Of a DNA stretch of 64,000 nucleotides, positions 58,271-64,000 are shown piece by piece (position 1 is the first letter of the stretch; the number at the start of each line of letters is the position of its first letter). Position numbers and translations under genes: made by a program. This DNA is from Branchinecta lynchi (taxonomy: Eukaryota; Arthropoda; Branchiopoda; Anostraca; Branchinectidae): assembly GCA_023053575.1 (NCBI GenBank), contig JAKZAP010000126.1, positions 1 through 64,000 on the forward strand, given 5' to 3'. The notes under the pieces were generated by a model. It worked only from the letters and a program-made list of their open reading frames with translations. It did not search any database and had not been told where the DNA came from.

Positions 58271-58640
58271 AGCTGCCGCACATATTTTGTACTTTCAGAT
58301 TCAGACTTAAAGATTTTAGTCCACCTTGTCTGCTTGCCTGCTAGAACGGAGCTTTCCACTCGAAAGCAGAAAAATTATTTGATGAAACGAAAGCTTGGCT
58401 GCATAACTTCACATAGTCCTCTCTAACATAGGCTATACACTCCACTTTAGTTCACATACTCGAGGCTCTGGCTCAATTATAAGCAAAAACCATCCCTTTT
58501 GGCCCCAGGCAAGAGGTCTACGGGGCATTCCAAAATGTAATGTCATATTCATCAATCCGGCCTAAGGTTCACACTTTCCGTAAAAACCGCACAGGTTAGA
58601 CCCTTGCCACTTTCTGAGAATAAGCGCAAATCGGGGGACT
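58271..58640. other. Unassigned sequence
   Basis: No feature recognised between the hAT-like element and the third trimeric element. Confidence 0.3.
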
Positions 58641-60609
58641 AGGAAAAAAAAGAAGAGCTGAAAGCTCATATGGCACTTGCAAGAATAGGCAAAATGTTGG
58701 CGGAAGTTTTTTGTTTGGGAGTTTTGTCGAATATTATTTATTATAAACTAGTAAGTAAAAAGTACTGTAAAAGGTATTTCTAGAACTCCTCTTCTTCGTT
58801 GGGCGGTTCAATGGTCTTCAATATGGTTTAGACATTTATATCAAGTACGTTTCTTCTTTGAATTGTTGCTGCGTATTTTCCCGTTTCGAGGAGACGGACC
58901 TCTGCTTCGTCTAGGGTTTGGCCTGCTAGTAGCTAGAAGGTATCGTTTGATAAAAAGTACTTTTCGAGCTTGCGGTGAAGTCGCGCACTTTAAGGGAGCT
59001 AGAGCCTCATTTGTAAGCAAAATCCTTGAGGCAAAAATTGTAATGAACTCATGGGGATCATGAAATTGCATATTTTGCTTAAAAGTATTTTTTTTATTGC
59101 GGTCATGATTGGTACTTTAAACGGTCGAATTTGGAAAGCGGCGATTTCTAAGCCAATCTTGTCGAATTTCTAATATTCCAGCCAAGTTTCATCGTCCTGG
59201 CACACCTGGAAGTACCTTTACTCGCGATCACCGGAATTCCGGACTCCACCTTAAACTACCCCCCCCCCCACAGTCGCCTGAGCCACTCTGGTTCTGTAAA
59301 TGATTTATCTGGAGCATCTGTTAGTTATTCCCACAAAGCTCCATCCCGATCTCTCCAGTCTAAGCCGATCAGGTATTCACCCTCCCCCCCCCCCCCCAGT
59401 TGTTGTCAGATCCGGTCCGGACATGAAAAAGATCACCAGAGACATGTCCTCTGTCCAATTACAAAATTTCACTCAAATCTGATCACCCGTTCCAAAGTTA
59501 CGCACGACTCAATATTCTGGATTCCCCCTTCCTCTACTCCCCACGACTATCGGATCGAGAAATTTTTATTTACAAGTCAGTTTGATAGGGTCCCCTCCCA
59601 AGTTTCGTCGTGAAAATCCTCAGAACCGCCATCACCAGAATTCCGGGAAACACCCCTCCACCCCCCTCCCCAAAAGTGTCTGGATCCAGTCCAAATGTGT
59701 AAACGATTTATCTGGTGCAGATGCTTGTTATTCCCAGCAAGTTTCACTCCGATCCCTCCATTCTAACCTTTTTTCGGGATTTCCGGTCTCCCCCCACCCG
59801 ATTCCTCCATAGTTGTCGAGTCCAGTTCAGACTTCTAAATGCAACATCAGAGATATGTCATTTATTCAGGTATTAAGTTTCATTTCAATCCGATCACCCG
59901 TTCGAAAGTTATTGACCACTCAATTTTCCGGATTCCTCCACCCTCTACTCCCCCCCCAGATGGTCGGATCGGGAAACTGATTATTTCCAGGTTGGTTTGG
60001 TCGGGTCCCTGATACGCCTGCCAAGTTTCATCATCCTAGCACCCCCTAATCAATATCAGCCCTTACTAATGTTCAACAGCATATTCTACCAACCCCTTCG
60101 ATCTTCGATTGCTCTAACTCTCTCCGAACAAATTTAAGCAAAGAATGACTCACACACGAGCAGAGCTATACTAGTGTGAAGCACTCATCCAGGCGCAGAG
60201 CTATACTAGTGTGAAGAAAGGGGTAGGGGTTTGACAAAAACTAGAAAAAGCGGTTCAAGAGATTCGGGTATCCCCCTCCAGCCCCTCCCCCAGTTATCGG
60301 ATCCGATCCGAATTTGACAATGAACATCCAAGACACTTGTTCTTGATACTTGTCAAGTTTAATGCACGCCTGATTATCCGTTCCAAAGTTAGGAATGTTA
60401 CTAATTTCCGAATTCCCTATCTTGCCACTCCCCCATTGATGGTCGGATCGGGGAAGTGATTATTTCCAAGTTAATCTGGTTGGGTCCCTGATATGCGTGC
60501 CAAGTTTTATCATCCTAGGTCATGTGGAAGTGCCCAAACTAGCAAAATGCTGACAGACCGACAGACAGGCAGACATTACCATCGCTATATGCCACTTGAG
60601 TAAGCTAAA
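58641..60609 (+). mobile_element. Dispersed trimeric repeat element, copy 3 (about 2.0 kb)
   Basis: Starts AGAGCTGAAAGCTCATATGG, ends GACAGACCGACAGACAGGCA then TATATGCCACTTGAGTAAGC and an A-run (half of the terminal hairpin is lost). Units: A 59,186, B 59,337, C 59,466, A 59,600, B 59,739, C 59,876, A 60,023, C 60,356, A 60,503. The same A-B-C order as copy 1 holds for two full cycles. A 22-bp direct repeat (GCAGAGCTATACTAGTGTGA) occurs at 60,160 and 60,195. Confidence 0.8.
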
Positions 60610-60649
60610 AAAAAAAAACACGACAAAACCAAAGTGTTGCTCTCGCAAC

Positions 60650-61090
60650 ACAATAACTACCACCCCTCCAATACTCGACCTTCCATTATTATAAGAAGTC
60701 GAGTACAAATAATTGTCATGTCATCAAAAACTCGACCTACCAGTCCTACTTCAATTACTATTAGTCCCTGGGGGGTTGGTTCCTCGACCTTACAACTTTC
60801 TGGATTTCATTTGTATGGTCGAGGAAAGATAGCTCCTATGATAGTAATTACTCGAGCTGTTCCTTCCTGATTCCAAGTTCCATACGTTCAGGTACTTTTA
60901 GCTTCTCAAGACAGAAGTGCTCGACCAGTCTAGTACTGATAGCGACTGGAGGCTCGATTCCTCGACTGGTCGAGTACTAATATCTCCTATAACCCTTATA
61001 ACTCGACTGGTGGAGTATTACTAGCTCCTGTGTGGCAGCATACTCGACCGGTCGAGTATTATATTACATCCCAACGAATTGCACATGGTC
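60650..61090 (+). repeat. CTCGACC / GGTCGAG repeat, second locus
   Basis: Multiple ACTCGACC, CCTCGACC, GGTCGAGTA and TACTCGACCGGTCGAGTATT motifs at irregular spacing of 40-100 bp. Related to 55,320-55,920 by motif and by alternation of the two complementary forms. Confidence 0.6.
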
Positions 61091-61315
61091 GAATTGTTAT
61101 TTTTCGAGGTACTAATATGAAGCATATTGATTTCTAAGGAAGGCGAGACCAAGAGGTATGGTAACGGGACAAGCTTTTACGGTCGGACCGACGGTTGGAC
61201 GCACTATCCTGGTATATAGCCTATCTGACCGAGTATCCGACACTAATCGTTGCTCCTGAAATTTTAATCGACGAATCGCATAATTTTTTTCGACGAAAAA
61301 CAATTAGATGTATTT
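61091..61315. other. Unassigned sequence
   Basis: No feature recognised beyond the preceding repeat; the next element is the LINE 3' tail. Confidence 0.3.
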
Positions 61316-62681
61316 GTAAATTCGTAATGAATGAATGAATACTTTTAATTCAGCAAATAGCCATAGACGAGAAAAGAAAACACACAGAAAAGAAAACAAC
61401 AACAAAATCATGCAGTCTGTTCCTGCTGTTGCGTTGCAGCAAGAAGAGACTGCCATACAGGCAGGCAATGAAAAATTGGCACAGTGGCAAATTTTATAAC
61501 CTCAATCTTTGAATCCAAAAGACGGCACAGAAGTGCCGCTCTAGCCTAACGGCGAATTTCCTCAAAAGTGAGGTATCTTCTCGAAACGAGCGCCGAAGAA
61601 ACACTACAGATATATGGTAGCTTAAACAAACGCCGGAACAAACGGTTATAACTTATTTTAGCGTTGCTAAGACTTTTAGCGGTAGCATTAGTTACCAATG
61701 CTAAAGCAAAAAGATGATAGCAGTACGTTCTAAACAGCTGAACGCGTACATCAAGGTCAGCCTTGCTGAACTTCCGAATTAAAACGTTAGCACGTTTGCA
61801 CGTTTGCATAGCCCCGATATCAACTCTTTAACATGAAGGTCATCATTCAGGTTAGACTTGAACGTGAATCCTAAATAACGGAACTCATCGACATAACACA
61901 ATATTCGACCTGACAGTTACACATCATTTTTAGCAACACGAATACCAGCTTTGCGAAAAAACATCACATGAGTTTTCTTTGTATTAAAAAGAATGAATAA
62001 TCAATCAGTTATAATCCCTAGATTGTATTATGATACTAGATTGAACGAATGTATGACGCAAAAATGTCACAAATTTTAAGAAGCTTATTCAATCCATAAC
62101 ACCAAGATAACACGTAGGCGACAGTACCACTAGGTCGTCTGCGAAAAGCAGGTGGTTCATACATCTTCCGGCAATGTAGCATCCAACCATACAAGAAGAC
62201 AGACGGACAGACAAAGCGTCAATATAAACCGAGTAAAGCAATGGGGAGAGAACCCCACCCTGCCGAAGGCCGTTCAGAAGGCGAAACTCATTACTTACAG
62301 TCGTACCCCACCTTATTCTGAACTTCTGGTTCCAGAACCAATAAGATAGAAGTTTGAGGTAGCATGCTGGTACACTCCTAGCACTGAGTATATCAAGCAT
62401 CGTCTTATGGTTTACCCGATCAAAAGCTTTACTCGAGTCTATGAAACAAGCAAACACGGGTGAAGAATATTGTAGGAAATACACAATAAAACGAAGTAGA
62501 AAAATAGCAAATTCTACGCCACAATAACGTTTAAACCCAAACTGGAACGATGAAGTCTGTAGAAATTCACGCAGGATGTCAGCCAAACATCCCTCAAATA
62601 TTTTTGAAATCACAGTAGCAAGAGCTATGGGACGATAATTATCCGAACTGGTTAAAAGGCCAGCACGATTATCAAAATAAA
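61316..62681 (-). pseudogene. Non-LTR retrotransposon reverse transcriptase, 5'-truncated and broken
   Basis: Minus-strand remnant of a CR1/L2/Jockey-type LINE. In order: SDNYRPIALATVISKIFEG (RT motif 0/1), CFIDSSKAFDRVNHKTML (palm motif A), LNGLRQGGVLSPLLYSVYID (motif B), HLLFADDLVVLSPT (motif C, FADD), KKTHVMFF, DEFRYLGFTFKSNLNDDL (YLG motif), then CKRANVLIRKFSKADLDVRV and YNRLFRRLFKLPYICSVSSA. The catalytic aspartates of motifs A and C are intact. The frame is broken after motif C (near 62,090), by a stop (TAA) near 61,917 and by an 8-bp tandem duplication of CAAACGTG near 61,800. The 3' end is an (ATTC)n tail near 61,320-61,340. The N-terminal and endonuclease parts are absent. Confidence 0.88.
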
Positions 62682-62769
62682 TTACCCATCACTGTACAAA
62701 TAATTTCACAGAACTTTGAACTTCTCACAGAACAGAGTTCTGTGAAATTGTTTGTACAGTGATGGGTAA
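62682..62769. repeat. Hairpin of 36-bp arms at the LINE 5' junction
   Basis: TTACCCATCACTGTACAAAT is mirrored by TTGTACAGTGATGGGTAA, and the complementarity extends through TTTCACAGAACT / AGTTCTGTGAAA, with a loop of about 17 bases. It begins exactly where the LINE homology stops. It could be a small MITE or a foldback formed during the truncated LINE insertion. Confidence 0.75.
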
Positions 62770-63169
62770 AGCGGAGGATTATATAATGGCTGGGTGAAAG
62801 CTTCTGCGCTTTCCCAGGGAATTGGTAAATTGTAAATAGACGCAGAATTCAGAACTGTAAAATAATCACAGATTTGTACATATACACTTTTAACACGCAC
62901 ATTTTAATATTCGTTATTTTATTTGAATTTGTTTGTCGTTTCAATCAGCACCGTTCTTCTTGGTTTTAGTTACATATCGTTGTATGTTTTATTGGTTCCG
63001 CATCACTTTTCTATTGGTTTTCTGTTGGATTTTATCGTTTAGTTTTTTTTTCCCTGAGGACAGTTTGCCGGATGTGTCACCGAAATATCCAGATTTATAC
63101 TTATCCCTCGCACATCCTAGAGGGATAATTAGCTGATCAATAAAAAAAACGAAAATCACGGTTTTCCAT
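62770..63169. other. Unassigned AT-rich sequence
   Basis: Minus-strand frame of 64 codons (62,706-62,900) and short plus-strand frames have no recognisable domain. Nothing supported. Confidence 0.3.
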
Positions 63170-63480
63170 TTCTTTGGAACCAGTGTGTTACATCTGACTG
63201 TAAGTGAAAAATAATTGTTAAAAAACAAACTGAAATCAACTGTATTAGACTGTCAACATTTGTTTACAGTCTAAAATACAGTTGGAACCAGGTGTTTATA
63301 TCCGGCTGTTATAAGACAAGTATGAAAATCAACTTAAATCCACTGTATTAGGCAGTTAACTACTGTTTAAATTTAAAACAGTTGTAACCAGTTGTTTACA
63401 GCCAACCGAGAACGAAAAAAAATAATTGTTAAAAAAAAATAAAAAAAAAATAAAATGTATACGGCTGTTAACAACCGGTT
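63170..63480 (+). repeat. Tandem repeat of about 105 bp (GGAACCAGTTGTTTACAG)
   Basis: GGAACCAGTGTGTTACATCT (63,176), GGAACCAGGTGTTTATATCC (63,284) and GTAACCAGTTGTTTACAGCC (63,384) head three units with AAATCAACTGTATTAGACTG-like interiors. Confidence 0.6.
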
Positions 63481-63525
63481 GTAGCAAGAACAAATAATCA
63501 GACAAAACCTCTATCTGTGGTACTA

Positions 63526-63840
63526 TGCAGCGACTATGAATACCCAGACAAAAGAACCTAGCGGTATTTATCGTAGCTTTTTACCCGTCTACTCTACTTC
63601 CGTCTTCGCTGTTGCTGATCGCAGAGAAAGAAAATGCAAGAGGCGTACTCAGCGCTCTAACCCGCTCTTTAGTGCGTCCAGACAACCGATCAGCTTTGTG
63701 GTCTACTTTTCCTCAAGGTGGCTTCACAGCAATATAGCTATTTATAGAGGTAACGAAACGTGATGTGGCGTGAAGCTACAAGCCTCTGCTCGTTCATAGC
63801 GGAAAAGGTACAGAGAAATATTCGACGCCGCATAGTCATA
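63526..63840 (+). repeat. Dispersed repeat shared with 33,296-33,625
   Basis: GCAGCGACTATGAATACCC, GTAACGAAACG after TATTTATAGAG, CTCTGCTCGTTCAT and ATTCGACGCCGCATAGTC match the first copy in order. Ends TACTATGCAGCGACTATGA and GCATAGTCATAGTAC are partly complementary. Confidence 0.6.
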
Positions 63841-63844
63841 GTAC

Positions 63845-64000
63845 ATAGAGAGGGACCCGACCCCCCCCCCCAACTCCCCGGGTGCTTGTGCACCGAGGTA
63901 CATCCCGATCGCTTCAATCTGAACATGTCATGGTTTCCAATTCTCCCCTCCACCCCCCTCCCGCAAAAATTCATCCTTGCCGGTCCTGACTTGATATGGG
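63845..64000 (+). mobile_element. Partial copy of the trimeric repeat element at the window edge
   Basis: GGGACCCGACCCCCCCCCCC, TACATCCCGATCGCTTCAAT (a B-type unit) and CTCCCCTCCACCCCCCTCCC match the unit structure. It runs off the right edge. Confidence 0.6.

Noticed and set aside
57475..58359. Frames with repeated RRHIGFFLY motifs on the minus strand
   Set aside because: Products of the dimeric minisatellite in the hAT-like element, with the same motif in different frames.

Overview
The window is nuclear DNA of an invertebrate animal. Spliced GT-AG exons, three truncated CR1/Jockey-like non-LTR retrotransposons, hAT, PIF/Harbinger-like and mariner-like non-autonomous elements, Penelope-like short retroelements and a giant satellite all point to a large, repeat-rich metazoan genome. 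The one gene that can be assembled, a secreted divergent leucine-rich-repeat protein with a GPI-type tail, hints at an arthropod (perhaps a crustacean). That hint is weak and no species can be named.

Layout. 1-23,442 is one continuous GACA/GTCA satellite that runs off the left edge of the window. Its basic unit is 21 bp (three GACA, two GTCA, one A), with 17-bp variants lacking one GACA. It has higher-order structure: a 3.47-kb block is tandemly doubled, and a block of about 4 kb recurs 9.0 kb downstream. The very long reading frames here on both strands arise because 21 bp is seven codons; they are not genes. 23,442-30,350 is a mosaic of degenerate tandem repeats, a 2.3-kb trimeric repeat element, a LINE fragment, a MITE and a 740-bp foldback element with a 9-bp target duplication. 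30,350-47,147 is a minus-strand three-exon gene of about 400 codons. Its two introns (6.9 and 8.7 kb) are packed with hAT, mariner-like, Harbinger-like, foldback and Penelope-like insertions plus one orphan exon of unknown affiliation. 47.6-64 kb holds no convincing gene: it contains further copies of the same repeat families, a LINE 3' end, a decayed reverse transcriptase (61.3-62.7 kb) and tandem repeats.

Main points. (1) A family of short retroelements, nine motif copies between 31 and 50 kb, carries a conserved hammerhead-ribozyme-like core (CTGAAGA, GC-rich hairpin, GAAA, stem, NUH). Three copies have 12-13 bp target duplications. (2) Non-autonomous hAT elements with exact or near-exact 8-bp duplications share one terminal sequence and poly-G/poly-C subtermini, but carry unrelated tandem-repeat payloads. 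(3) A 2-kb dispersed element is built of alternating A-B-C units of about 145 bp and ends in a GACA-type microsatellite and a hairpin; such a microsatellite could have seeded the giant satellite.

All calls come from reading the sequence. Family names for transposable elements rest on terminal motifs and target-site duplications; no database search was possible.
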